Assembly (NCBI RefSeq): GCF_022808175.1
Contig: NZ_JALGBX010000023.1
Location: forward strand, 62,001-126,000
DNA: 64,000 nucleotides
Source of the DNA: Streptomyces sp. AP-93
GTDB taxonomy: Bacteria > Actinomycetota > Actinomycetes > Streptomycetales > Streptomycetaceae
Reading direction: 5' to 3'
Position 1 is the first letter of the stretch. Each line of letters opens with the position of its first letter. Made by a program: the position numbers and the translations under genes. The notes under the pieces were generated by a model that worked only from the letters and a program-made list of their open reading frames with translations, did not search any database and was not told the DNA's origin. This document shows positions 16,962-26,357 of this stretch, one piece after another.

Positions 16962-17623
16962 CTTCCCAGGCTACATGGGCCGCAAGCCTGCATGTCCAAG
17001 GTGCCGCCCCGGGCATGGCTCGCCCGTCACGCATCCCGACCAGCCAATACCGGGGAATGATCGGCCACATGTACCGAGATCATCTGCACTGGGGATACCG
17101 AGAGGGCGGATCACCCCTGATAAGGGGGCCACGCCAGAGGGTTCAGCTCCTTCACGACCCAATTCCCAGGCAAGTGGACGGCTCTCCTTTCAAATCCAAG
17201 GGCTTGAGTCCGATCGAATCCGGTCGTAGCGCCCCCCGCAGTCAACCCCATGGAGAATCTGGGGAGTTTGAATCCGTCCGTGGCGCCAGCTCAGCACCTG
17301 ATCCCACGCCCACCCAGTCCGCGATCCAGGGGCGTTCCACAGTCCCGGCCTTGCCACAAGTCTCGGCCGAGCAAGAGATCAGGCCAGACCTTAACGAAGG
17401 CATCGTAGCCCGACTTGCGGACCTCGCCGTGATGGGGGCGGCCTCCTCGCGGGCCAGGTTCTTGTCGACGAGCACGTCGATCGCGATACCGCTATCGGCG
17501 CGCATCATGATCAGCCCGCCATTGCCCAACGCCTGCTGCATCGCGCAAGATCTACCCCTCCTCGCTTCAGAAGATCCCTGCGCAGGCTAGGAACAGCCTC
17601 ACCAATCAAAGAACCGTCAAAAG
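16860..17623. repeat. Left direct repeat (attL-like) of the 15.5-kb element
   Basis: Bases 16860-16984 (125 bp) are identical to 32397-32521 in the same orientation. From 16985 to about 17623 the match to 32522-33169 continues at clearly lower identity with small indels. The perfect core covers the first 34 codons of the HipA-like gene, its ATG (16961) and 23 bases upstream. The diverged part contains a small minus-strand reading frame starting at 17541 (MQQALGNGGLIMMRADSG), also present in the other copy but followed by different frames, so it is decayed. Read as a site-specific integration scar: the element brought its own version of the gene's 5' end and promoter. Confidence 0.75.
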
Positions 17624-17903
17624 GGAGGCCGTTGGGAGCCATAAGAGTGTCCGATGTCTCGCACGCCTTCGGGCCTCACAGGTAGAAGCAAGGTTCGGTG
17701 ATGCAGGGCCAGCGGCCGATCGCGTCAAGACGGGGTGCCCACGGCCCCGAGGTCCATTCCTCAGGTGCCGCGCCCTTCGTGAGACCTCCCGCAGCCGTCT
17801 ACTGCTGCTCGAAGAGGCCAGACTGCTGTCATCTGCGTTTTCACAGGTCAGCGGAATTCGGCCAGTCCGTGGGCGTGCGTGCAAGTGTCGCATTGCGCGC
17901 CCC

Positions 17904-18356
17904 TGTTGCCGTCGGCAAGAACGCACGGTCTCCGGAACGAGCTGGAAGGAACGAGGGCTCGTCTTCACTACCCAAACCGGTGTCCCCCTGGACCCCGTCA
18001 ACCTCACCCGCCGCTTCCGCGGCCTCCTCGACCGGGCAGGGCTGCGCCGCACCCGCTTCCACGACCTACGGCACTCGACTGCCACCCTGCTCATGGAACA
18101 GGGAGTCGATCTCGTCGTCATCAAGGAACTGCTCGGCCATGCCCACATCGGCGTCTACGCCCATGTAAGGCTCCGCCTCCTACGCCAGGCCATCGACACC
18201 CTCACAGACTCCCTAAGCGCGGGCGACGATTGCCCCGCGGGGGCAGGCCGTCCACGGACGTTGCCGTCACCGTTGCCGTCAAGCCCCCCTGGCCATATGA
18301 CGGCCATCGCCGGAGAGTGCATCCACGCACTCCCCGGCGACGTTGTTCAATTCTAG
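17904..18356 (+). pseudogene. Tyrosine recombinase (phage-type integrase) C-terminal remnant
   Basis: In the frame ending at 18356 the translation gives a recognisable catalytic half: WKERGLVFTTQTGVPLDP, then RRTRFHDLRHSTATLLME (Arg and the HxLRH box), then IKELLGHAHIG and YAHVRLRLLRQAID with the presumed nucleophile Tyr. The N-terminal arm-binding and core-binding domains are missing. Three to four residues usually found between HAHIG and YAHV (as in GVTATVYAHV-type relatives) also appear deleted, so it is unlikely to be active. It lies about 0.3 kb inside the left repeat, where an element's integrase is expected. Confidence 0.75.
18307..18340 (+). terminator. Hairpin at the end of the integrase remnant
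   Basis: TCGCCGGAGAGTGC (18307-18320) and GCACTCCCCGGCGA (18327-18340) pair with one mismatch over 14 bases around a 6-base loop, overlapping the 3' end of the integrase frame. Confidence 0.6.
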
Positions 18357-18439
18357 ACTGACTGAACTCGAAGCCTCAACGAGACTCTTTTCAACTAGGA
18401 GCCCCTAAGACCTTCGGGTGAATCGCAGGCGCCAACACG

Positions 18440-18820
18440 TTACGGAAAGATCCTTTCAGGAACCTGCCCGATACGAATTGCGGTCGACCCAACAACATCT
18501 CGCAGGTTAGGCGCGACTACGCAAACACATGACCAGTCGTTACGTGAGACCGAGAAGACCAGAACTTCCGTCAGGGAGCTACCTCGAATCGCCTCAAGGA
18601 ACCTGTCGAGTTCCTCCGTCTCACTACCCCTGTCCTGGAGTCCCATCGCACGGGACGAATAAAGCGCCTCCACATCGCCCCTCGCCGCTGGGGCAGCGTG
18701 GTAAGAGAACTCATTCAGACTAGCCAGGATCTCCAGCCCGCGTCGGGCAGAGACCCAACCCAAGTCGATAAGCGCACCTAGCATGCGACGGGCCGCGGGT
18801 CCGTCAATCTCCTTCAACAT
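18440..18820 (-). CDS. Probable immunity protein for the Rhs toxin
   Basis: This 126-residue protein starts 36 bases after the stop of the giant Rhs gene on the same strand, the position where the cognate immunity gene of a polymorphic toxin is normally found. The start is ATG 18820 with GGGGTGAG upstream. It is soluble, with helices in the first half (RRMLGALIDLGWVSARRG) and strands in the second (LTEVLVFSVSRNDW, SCVCVVAPN). It matches no immunity family that I recognise. The codon usage is less GC-biased than in the flanking chromosome, like the rest of the element. The role is inferred from position and size alone. Confidence 0.6.
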   Translation of the reverse strand: MLKEIDGPAARRMLGALIDLGWVSARRGLEILASLNEFSYHAAPAARGDVEALYSSRAMGLQDRGSETEELDRFLEAIRGSSLTEVLVFSVSRNDWSCVCVVAPNLRDVVGSTAIRIGQVPERIFP

Positions 18821-18856
18821 GCGACTCTCACCCCTGACTGCCTAGCTGATCCGTAA

Positions 18857-21800
18857 TCAGCGTAGATCGAAAACCTTGGCACCTTGCACAAGATTCTCCA
18901 CGAGAACTTCACTCTCACCCCACTTATCTTCGCCATATAGAGCCATTTGGCGAAGTGGATTACCTGGGGTCGGAAGTGAAATTCTGAGGATCACGCCCGG
19001 AGTTTCCCCTTCGCGCATCCCCATGGCGAACCTTCGCGCAACTTCAGGGCTAGTCGTCCACGACGTGTACGGGCTATCCGTGTTGGCGTCGTTGTGCTCC
19101 ACGGGGGTGGCCCTACCGCCCCGCGGCGCAGCCCGCCCCTCCAGTGCATTTTGAAACCCGGGATGACCTTCAGGTACGCCTCGGTAGAGATATCGACCTT
19201 CAGGGTGCTCGGCCTTGATGGTGTCGAATGTGCCGCAGTTGTGGACGAGGACTGGGATGGCGCCTGCGAGCACATAGTACGTGTGGAAGTCGTCGACGGT
19301 GAGGTTGTGAGTGGTGACGGTGTGCGGGTAGCTGCGGGTGGCTGTGACCGTGAGGGTGGTGCCATTGGGCTGGCGGAGTTGTTCGCCGGTGGTGATTTCG
19401 CCGGCGTTGATCCACTGGTGGCGGGTTTCGCTCCAGTAGGGGTGGTGGTAGGTGGAGGTGATCTTTGCCGGCGGGCCGCGGGGGTTTGCCTCGTTGGTGA
19501 GGGTGAGGTCGGTGAATTCCTTGTCGTCGGGGGTGGTGATGGTGGTGGTGACGGTCTTGGGGAGGGTTTGGCCGGTCTGCGGGTCGGTGGCCGTGACCAC
19601 GTCGCCGTCCTTGACGTCCTCGATGGACTTCGAGGAACCGTCGGCCATCAGAACCTGAACACCCGTGGGGAAGCTGTTGCAGCTTGTTGCGGCGGGCGGG
19701 GTGTCGCCTCCGCTGCTCTTGGCTGCGTCTGCTTGTTCCGCCGCGGCTCTGGACTCAGTTCCCGCGCTGTCGCTCGCGGATTCCTTGGCGGCCTTCTCCG
19801 ATGCGGCTTGGGCTGCCTTGGCTTCGGCGTCGCGCGCTTCCTTGAAGGCCTTCTTCGCCGTGCTGTAGGCCTCGGCGGCCTTGGCGGCTCCGCGTTCGGC
19901 CTCGTGGATGGCGTCGTAGGCCTTGTTGACCTCCTTGTAGATCTTGAAGGCCTGGATGCCGATCTTGACGGCCTTGAAGAGCTTGCCCCAGGGGACGAAG
20001 TTCAGGGCCGTGTTGATGCAGGCCATCACGTCGCCCTTGGTGAAGCAGTCCCGGGCGTCGTTGAAGCCGATCAGGTCGCCGACCATGTCGACGACTTCAT
20101 CGATCAGCTTGTCGCGCTTCTTCTTGGCGTCGGAGACCTTCTTCGTGGCCGTCTTCAGCCCTGTGTCTGAGGGCCCGTCGTCGTCGCTGGTGTCCTTGCC
20201 GAACTCCGGGTCGAACGTGGAGCCGGTGTCCGTGCCGTTGCTGCCCGAGCAGTACGCGACTCCGAAGCAGCTCTCCAGGCCCGTCGGGTCGGATTTGTTG
20301 ACGGGGTTGTTCTCGGAGTAGGAGTACGCGTTCCACTGCTGGGGGTTGCTCGCGTTGATGATCGGGTCGGGGCTGATGAAGCGGCCGGTGGTGGGGTCGT
20401 ATTCGCGGGCTCCGAGGAGGGTGAATCCGGTGGACTTCTCCTTGGTGCCGCCGATGAACCCCTTGTCTCCGGCCCAGGCGCCGGGGGCGGGCTGGGTGCC
20501 GCGTTCGTTGCCGAACGGGTCCGATGCGCGGCGGATGTAGGTGAGGTCGGAGGCCTTGAACTGGACTCCGCCGGTGCCGTGATGATCCGAGCTCTGGTAG
20601 GTGAGCGTGGAGCCGCTGGTGGTGCTGGTGGTGCGGGTGACGGAGAGGCCGCCGGGGGCCGGGTAAGTGCGGACGTTGGAGACCTTGCCGCTGGCGATGT
20701 CCAGGGTGATCTGGTCGGCGCCGATGGCGAGGGTCGTGCTGGTGGGGTCGCGGCGGATGAGCTGGTTGCCGCCGGTGTCGTACAGGTAGCTGGTGCCGGC
20801 GCTCTCACCGGTGCCGACGATCTTGTCGAGCTTGCCCTGGCCGTTCCAGGTCAGGGACTTGGTGCCGGCGGTGGTGGTGATGCCGGTGGTGTTACCAACC
20901 GCGTCGTAGGTGTAGGAGGTGACCTGGGTGCCGGACGGGCCGGTCTCGGTCGAGGTCATCAGGGCGTGCGGGCCGCCCGTGCCGCCACCTGTCTTCGGGT
21001 CGGTGGACGGGGTGTTGGGGCCGGTTCCAAAGGTCTGGGTGACCGTCGTGTCCTTGGCCGCGTTGCCGGTGGCGTCCTTCTTGATCAGCTTCTTGCGGTT
21101 GCCGAGGTTGTCGTAGGTGTACTGCTGCCAGTACGGGGCCGGGCCGCCCACGCTGGGCTTGCCGGTGCCGTCGACTGCGGGGCCGGCTGCGTTGGTGCAC
21201 CCGCCGATGCCGCGGACGCTGGGTGCGGGGGCCGTGGTCTGGGTGCCGGTGTCGGTCCAGGCCTGGGTCAGGCGTCCGAGGTAGTCGTGGGTGAAGCACT
21301 GGAGGTCCCGGCTGGTGCCGCCCCGAGTGTCACCGATCGAGGTGAGCTGGCCGACCTTGTTGTAGGTGTAATCCAGCACGTCCACGTGCGTGGAGGAGCC
21401 TTGTCTGTCCAGGAAGCTGCGGACAGGACGGCCGCTGCCGGCGTCGTAGTCGACGGTGGAGACGATCTGCGCGCCGGCGTTGCCGACGGTGGTGCGGATG
21501 GCCTGCCCATAGGGGTCGTAGCGCATGTCCACGACGTACGGAGTCCTGGTGAGTCCGATCTCGCCGTCGAGGGAGGTGAAGTTGCCTGCGATGTCGGTGC
21601 CATACGCGAGTGTCTCGGCGTTGAGGCCGGCCTTTGGGATACCCGGCAGGGTAGTCGTCTTCAACTGCCCGTAGGCGTCGTAGGTGTTGGTCGTCTCGTA
21701 GGTACCGGCCAGGGCCTTTTCCACTGCGGGAATGGTGACCTTGGTGCCGAGGGGGCGGTAGCCGCCGTCGTAGCCGGTCACCTCGGTGACGTAGGCGCTG

Positions 21801-24800
21801 CCTGTCTTGCCGCCCACGTAGCGGGTGGTGGTGTCGGGCTTGCCGAGCTTCTTGGTGTCGTAGGTGAACGCGCCGACCTGTTTGGCCGGGTCGACGGCCT
21901 TGCCCTCGTATGTGGCGACAGTGCGGCCGAGGATGTCCGTGACTGTGGTTGCGCTCTTGTCCCGGGCGTCGGTGCTGGTGGTGAGGTTCTTCTTGTCGTC
22001 GTAGAGCGTGGTGCTGGTGCCTGCGTCGGGGTCGGTGGTCTTCACCACGCGGCCGAGGAGGTCGTAGGCGAACGTCCACTCGTTGCCGGCGGAGTTCTTG
22101 CGCGACAGCTCCTGGCCCTGGGTGTTGGACAGATAGGTCGTCTGGTCGTAGGTACCGGTGGGGGTGTTGGCCTTGTACTGGCGCAGGACCGAGGTGGTGC
22201 CGTTGGTGATCGTCGATGTGGCGAACCCGCCGGCCGGCGGGATCCGGCGGACCTCGTCAGCTCCCGGGTATTCGGTCTTGGAGCGTGACTGCTCCACGCC
22301 GAACGACGTGAAGATGGACGCGGTGGACCGGCCGAGGCCGTCGAAGACGTTGATCGTCTGGGACGGGATCTTACTGTCGGGCTGGACACCGTCGTTGGGC
22401 AGGAACAGCGCCGCGGAGGGCGCGTCCTGGTCGGTGTAGTAGGCGGCGCTGGTCTTGGTCTGCCAGCCGTGCGAGTCGAACAGCGCGTCCGTGATCATGC
22501 GCCCGGCCACGCCCGAAGGGGCGCTGGCCTGGGTCTGGCGGACCCGGCCGAGACCGTCGTAGATCGCATATGAAGAGGTGTAGGTGTCGTCGTTCATGAG
22601 CGCCTGGCTCAGAACGGCGGACGGCGCGTTCATGCCGTTCATCGCGTACGAGAACTTGCGCACCGGCAGGTCCGTCGTGGAGTCCTGACCGGGCTGCCAG
22701 ATCTTCACGATCCGCCCGAGGGCGTCGTACTCGCGTTCTGCGACGTGGTTGTTCTCATCGGTGGTCTTCAGCGGCTGCGAGCGGCCGATGTCGAGGGTCG
22801 TGACGGACTTCCAGCCCAGCGGGTTGGTGTGGGTCACCTTGTCGGGCAGGACGCCGGAGGCCGGGGAGTATTCGGTCGTGTTGACGGCGCCGCCGGGGTG
22901 GGTGGCGTCGGTGCGGACCTTGTTGGTGTTGCTGATGACACGGCCGTAGGCGTCGTAGGTGGAGGTGGAGTTGAGGCGGTAGACCGGCTTGCCGGTGACG
23001 TCGTACTTCTCCAGGACCTCGGTGCCCGTGCCGTCCGCCGTCGCTCCGACCTGGCCGTAGGCCAGCCCGTCGAAGTAGGAGCGGGTGTCGCCCACGGTGT
23101 TGGCCGCGGTCGGGGTCTGCCCGCACGTGCCGGACAGGACCAGAGTGCGGGAAGCGAGCTCCGTGACCGCCCCGCCAGGGCCGGTCGGATACTCGAACGT
23201 GGTGCACAGACGCTGGTCCGTACGGGCAACGTCGCTGTTGTCGTCCACTTGGAGCGGACGTGTGGAGAGCGTGGAGTCGTACGTGGACGAGCGCTCGCCG
23301 GTGCGCCAGCTGCCGTTTGCGAGCTTCGCGCGAGTGGTGACCTTCGCCGTGTTCAACGCACGGGCCGTGATCGGGGGCATCCCCGCCGACTGGGCGCGGG
23401 TTGCAGTGACCGGGCCGATCCACGGAGTGGTGACCTCGTCCGAGACGGCCGCCCCGCCGTCGCGGTCGTAGGTCTGGGTTTGGCGGACGAAGCCGGACAG
23501 GACGTCTTCGTCCTTGATCGTCCCACCCTGCGTGTCATTGACCGACACGCTGCGCTTGGTTCCGTTGGCCAGGACGTCGCCGTCCATGCCGCGCAGGTAG
23601 GTGGCGACGTTCTTGGTGCGCGGGGCTTCGCTCGCGTTTCCGCTGCCCGTCTTCGTAGTGACGGTGGCGTAGCCGCGGAACTGGTCCCAGGTGCGGGTCT
23701 TGGGGTCGGCGAACTCGGAGTCGTTGCGGTGCCAGGCTATGCCGCCGCCGTACTCGTAGTCGGTGACCTGGCTGACCTGGCCGCCGACCTTGTCCTGCTG
23801 GGTGACGGACTGGACGACGACCTTGTGGAACCAGTCGTTGACCGGGTCCGCGAAGGACTGACCGGGCAGGTACCACTTGACCGGCATGCAGGCCATCGTG
23901 TTGCCGTCCTCGGAGGACGGCATCGTCCCGGCGAGACGCGAGCACTCCGGGGCCTTGTAGACAACATTGACCTGGCCGCCGGTCTCGGTGGTGATCGTCT
24001 GGATCCGCGGACGCCGGTAACTCGGAGCCGAGGCATCCGTACCGTCCGGGCGCCGGACGACACCATCGACGCGATTGGGAATCTGCGTCGCCTGGAACAG
24101 GACCGCCGGAAGCTTGATCGCGGTCTTCTTGTTGGTGGCGTTGCGCTGGATCGAATCAAGCCAGAGCGTGGGTGACGTGCCGTCGCCTGGGTCTTGGAAG
24201 GAGTGCTTGAGGTCGTACCAGTCGACCGTGCGCCAGGCCGTTCCCATCCAGACCTGAGTGGCGATCTGGGTGAACTTCTTCGTCGTGAAGTACGTCGGCG
24301 ACAGGTTCAGGCACTCGCCGGTCGCCGGGCATTCCTGGTCGATCGGGGTGTCGGGCCAGGACTTCGCGTTCGCCTTCACACGCTGGGCGGTGTCCGTGCA
24401 GGTGACCGTCCCGATCACGACGCAGCGTTCGGCGTTCTTGATGTTGATCTGGGCAGCCGGCTTGGCCGCGCCCTTGGCCGCTATCTGCTCGGGGAGGCGC
24501 TGGCCGTAGCCGATCCAGGTCGGGTAGGAGCCGCGCTGGTACTTCGTGTTGGTGCCGGTGCCGCCGTTCTGGCCGCCACCCCGCCCGTAGAAGTTGTCCT
24601 CCTGCTCGTAGCGGTAGGAGACCAGGTTCTGGTGCGGGTCCACGACATAGTCGAGGTTCCACTGCCAGCCGAGCTGCTGCCACGTACCGTTCGCAGGAGT
24701 GGTCGCGCCCAGGCACTTATCCTGACCACTGTTGAAGTACACCGGGACCGTCGAGACCGACTTGGCCTCCGGGTCGGTTCCATCCCCGCCGGGCAGGCGG

Positions 24801-26149
24801 TTGGAGCCGAAGTAGTACTGGGTGCCGTCGGTCGTGGTGACCTTGAAGCCCTCACCCTTCCACGCGCCGTTGCGCTGCCCGGTCAAACGCTCGATCTTCG
24901 TACCGTCCTCACCCTGAAGGTGATAGACACACGACGTGTCGTCGCGGACGATCTGACCCGAGTGACCCGCCAGGTTCAGGGACAGGATGTCCCCAGCCCA
25001 GCACTCGTCACCCGACTCCGCGATCCCGGCGTCCTTGCAGCCCTTGTAGGTACGGGAGATCGAGCCCGGACTCCAGTCCCAGCCCTCACCGAAGCCGGAG
25101 GCCTGCGCGTTCGTCGACGCCGTACGGCCATCGATCGAAGACGAGTCGTAGGCCAGGCCCACATCCGGACCCGCACCCGCGATCGAGGACGGAACCTCGA
25201 CGGTGTAGCCATAGGTGAAGTTCGCCGCGTTCGCCCCGGCCTGCCACGCCATCGACGGTGCGATCGGCGTCGCGGTGAAGTCACCACTCGCACCCGACGG
25301 ACCCGCCTCCACCGCGAGGACCACGGCCTTCGGTGCGAGCACCTGAGGCGCCGGCGCGGGAGCCGACTTCGCGCCTGCCGAAGACTTCGACGGACTCGTG
25401 GTGGTGGTCTTGGGGACGTCCACCTCCACCACGAGGCGGCCCGTGGAGTCCCGGTGCGAGGCAACCGGGGTGCGAGCCGTACAGCCCGCGGCAGCCGGAG
25501 TGGTCAGGGCACAGTCGGGCAGCCGCACCACACGCGCACGGTCACCCCAGTTGGCACCGGCCGTCTTCGCCCACGACGCGACATCGAACCCGACCCGGAC
25601 CTTCCCCGAAGCGGATTCGCCAGTGGCGTCGGTCAGAGCGATGAGCGCACCCTGGACCCCGGCCGCACGGGTCTTCGCCCTGTCCTTGACCTCCACCCGC
25701 AGTGAGCCTTCATCGGAACTGCCGTCACCGGCGGCAGGCGCGATCGCGAGCTCCGAGACCTTGGCCGAAGGACTCGTGCCCGTAGTGGGGGAGAGCCAGA
25801 CCGGCAATGCGCCGGCTTGAACGGGGCTCGCGTCGCCGTCGGCTCGCGATGTGGTCGCCGAACCGAGCGCAACGATCGCTGAGCCCGTCGTAGCCTGCGC
25901 CTTCGCGTCAGGACTCCACGGCTTGCCGACGGGCGCTTTGCCTGCGATCGGCTTGGCATTCGAGCCCTTGACGGGCTTGGTCTGCGGAAGGGCCGTATTC
26001 GGCGGCACCCATACCTTCGGCGGCTTCGCCACCGCTTCGACCGCGGGCAAGCCCAGGCCGGAGATGAGCACCGCAAGCACGGCGACCATCGCGATGCGTG
26101 GCCGTCTCGCGCGCGTGCGCGAAATCGGACCACTTTGACGAGAAAGCAA
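18857..26149 (-). CDS. Secreted Rhs/YD-repeat polymorphic toxin with HINT and ADP-ribosyltransferase-like C-terminus
   Basis: About 2,430 residues. The N-terminus is a basic/hydrophobic signal peptide (RIAMVAVLAVLISGLG), then a long beta-rich region and many YD repeats (for example TYDAYGRVISN, YDALGRIVK, YDLLGRVVK). The Rhs core box REYDPTTGRFISPDP is near residue 1916. A helical linker rich in Ala/Glu/Lys leads to a HINT autoprocessing domain (about 2155-2303) beginning CNSFPTGVQVLMADGS and ending IPVLVHNC. The last ~125 residues have the order of an R-S-E ADP-ribosyltransferase: LYRGVP (Arg near 2322), SWTTSP (near 2360) and GESEVLVE (ExE near 2411). The shell would protect the toxin and HINT would release it. 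The start is uncertain: TTG 26149 follows GTGGGGGG; an open frame runs to TTG 26224. The probable immunity gene is directly downstream. Confidence 0.85.
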   Translation of the reverse strand: MLSRQSGPISRTRARRPRIAMVAVLAVLISGLGLPAVEAVAKPPKVWVPPNTALPQTKPVKGSNAKPIAGKAPVGKPWSPDAKAQATTGSAIVALGSATTSRADGDASPVQAGALPVWLSPTTGTSPSAKVSELAIAPAAGDGSSDEGSLRVEVKDRAKTRAAGVQGALIALTDATGESASGKVRVGFDVASWAKTAGANWGDRARVVRLPDCALTTPAAAGCTARTPVASHRDSTGRLVVEVDVPKTTTTSPSKSSAGAKSAPAPAPQVLAPKAVVLAVEAGPSGASGDFTATPIAPSMAWQAGANAANFTYGYTVEVPSSIAGAGPDVGLAYDSSSIDGRTASTNAQASGFGEGWDWSPGSISRTYKGCKDAGIAESGDECWAGDILSLNLAGHSGQIVRDDTSCVYHLQGEDGTKIERLTGQRNGAWKGEGFKVTTTDGTQYYFGSNRLPGGDGTDPEAKSVSTVPVYFNSGQDKCLGATTPANGTWQQLGWQWNLDYVVDPHQNLVSYRYEQEDNFYGRGGGQNGGTGTNTKYQRGSYPTWIGYGQRLPEQIAAKGAAKPAAQINIKNAERCVVIGTVTCTDTAQRVKANAKSWPDTPIDQECPATGECLNLSPTYFTTKKFTQIATQVWMGTAWRTVDWYDLKHSFQDPGDGTSPTLWLDSIQRNATNKKTAIKLPAVLFQATQIPNRVDGVVRRPDGTDASAPSYRRPRIQTITTETGGQVNVVYKAPECSRLAGTMPSSEDGNTMACMPVKWYLPGQSFADPVNDWFHKVVVQSVTQQDKVGGQVSQVTDYEYGGGIAWHRNDSEFADPKTRTWDQFRGYATVTTKTGSGNASEAPRTKNVATYLRGMDGDVLANGTKRSVSVNDTQGGTIKDEDVLSGFVRQTQTYDRDGGAAVSDEVTTPWIGPVTATRAQSAGMPPITARALNTAKVTTRAKLANGSWRTGERSSTYDSTLSTRPLQVDDNSDVARTDQRLCTTFEYPTGPGGAVTELASRTLVLSGTCGQTPTAANTVGDTRSYFDGLAYGQVGATADGTGTEVLEKYDVTGKPVYRLNSTSTYDAYGRVISNTNKVRTDATHPGGAVNTTEYSPASGVLPDKVTHTNPLGWKSVTTLDIGRSQPLKTTDENNHVAEREYDALGRIVKIWQPGQDSTTDLPVRKFSYAMNGMNAPSAVLSQALMNDDTYTSSYAIYDGLGRVRQTQASAPSGVAGRMITDALFDSHGWQTKTSAAYYTDQDAPSAALFLPNDGVQPDSKIPSQTINVFDGLGRSTASIFTSFGVEQSRSKTEYPGADEVRRIPPAGGFATSTITNGTTSVLRQYKANTPTGTYDQTTYLSNTQGQELSRKNSAGNEWTFAYDLLGRVVKTTDPDAGTSTTLYDDKKNLTTSTDARDKSATTVTDILGRTVATYEGKAVDPAKQVGAFTYDTKKLGKPDTTTRYVGGKTGSAYVTEVTGYDGGYRPLGTKVTIPAVEKALAGTYETTNTYDAYGQLKTTTLPGIPKAGLNAETLAYGTDIAGNFTSLDGEIGLTRTPYVVDMRYDPYGQAIRTTVGNAGAQIVSTVDYDAGSGRPVRSFLDRQGSSTHVDVLDYTYNKVGQLTSIGDTRGGTSRDLQCFTHDYLGRLTQAWTDTGTQTTAPAPSVRGIGGCTNAAGPAVDGTGKPSVGGPAPYWQQYTYDNLGNRKKLIKKDATGNAAKDTTVTQTFGTGPNTPSTDPKTGGGTGGPHALMTSTETGPSGTQVTSYTYDAVGNTTGITTTAGTKSLTWNGQGKLDKIVGTGESAGTSYLYDTGGNQLIRRDPTSTTLAIGADQITLDIASGKVSNVRTYPAPGGLSVTRTTSTTSGSTLTYQSSDHHGTGGVQFKASDLTYIRRASDPFGNERGTQPAPGAWAGDKGFIGGTKEKSTGFTLLGAREYDPTTGRFISPDPIINASNPQQWNAYSYSENNPVNKSDPTGLESCFGVAYCSGSNGTDTGSTFDPEFGKDTSDDDGPSDTGLKTATKKVSDAKKKRDKLIDEVVDMVGDLIGFNDARDCFTKGDVMACINTALNFVPWGKLFKAVKIGIQAFKIYKEVNKAYDAIHEAERGAAKAAEAYSTAKKAFKEARDAEAKAAQAASEKAAKESASDSAGTESRAAAEQADAAKSSGGDTPPAATSCNSFPTGVQVLMADGSSKSIEDVKDGDVVTATDPQTGQTLPKTVTTTITTPDDKEFTDLTLTNEANPRGPPAKITSTYHHPYWSETRHQWINAGEITTGEQLRQPNGTTLTVTATRSYPHTVTTHNLTVDDFHTYYVLAGAIPVLVHNCGTFDTIKAEHPEGRYLYRGVPEGHPGFQNALEGRAAPRGGRATPVEHNDANTDSPYTSWTTSPEVARRFAMGMREGETPGVILRISLPTPGNPLRQMALYGEDKWGESEVLVENLVQGAKVFDLR

Positions 26150-26299
26150 AATCCCCCCACAGGAAAGAATGAGAAATATCCGGGCCCGGTAGCGCCCGGA
26201 TCCAACACCTCTCGATAGAGGCAAGTCTATTCGCGCATGATCTCTGTCGATCGCGCAGTCAAATCTCGCCGGGTTCGGACCCTGGCGATTCCGTCTTGG

Positions 26300-26353
26300 G
26301 TGCCCCTCCGTCGACTGACCCCCTCAGGGGGAGAGGGTCAGCCGACGAGGCAC
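26300..26353 (-). terminator. Imperfect long hairpin between the lectin and Rhs genes
   Basis: GTGCCCCTCCGTCGACTGACC (from 26300) pairs imperfectly with GGGTCAGCCGACGAGGCAC (ending 26353) around a small inner stem CCCCCTC/GAGGGGG-type loop. It begins five bases past the lectin gene stop and probably limits read-through into the Rhs gene. Confidence 0.6.
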
Positions 26354-26357
26354 ATGA

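Noticed and set aside
17250..17290. A possible tRNA gene
   Set aside because: Only a T-loop/acceptor-like 3' portion can be seen; no D-arm, anticodon arm or 5' acceptor strand fits upstream.
20579..22288. A 569-codon plus-strand open frame rich in Gly/Val
   Set aside because: It mirrors the YD-repeat region of the minus-strand Rhs gene and has no ribosome site or motif.
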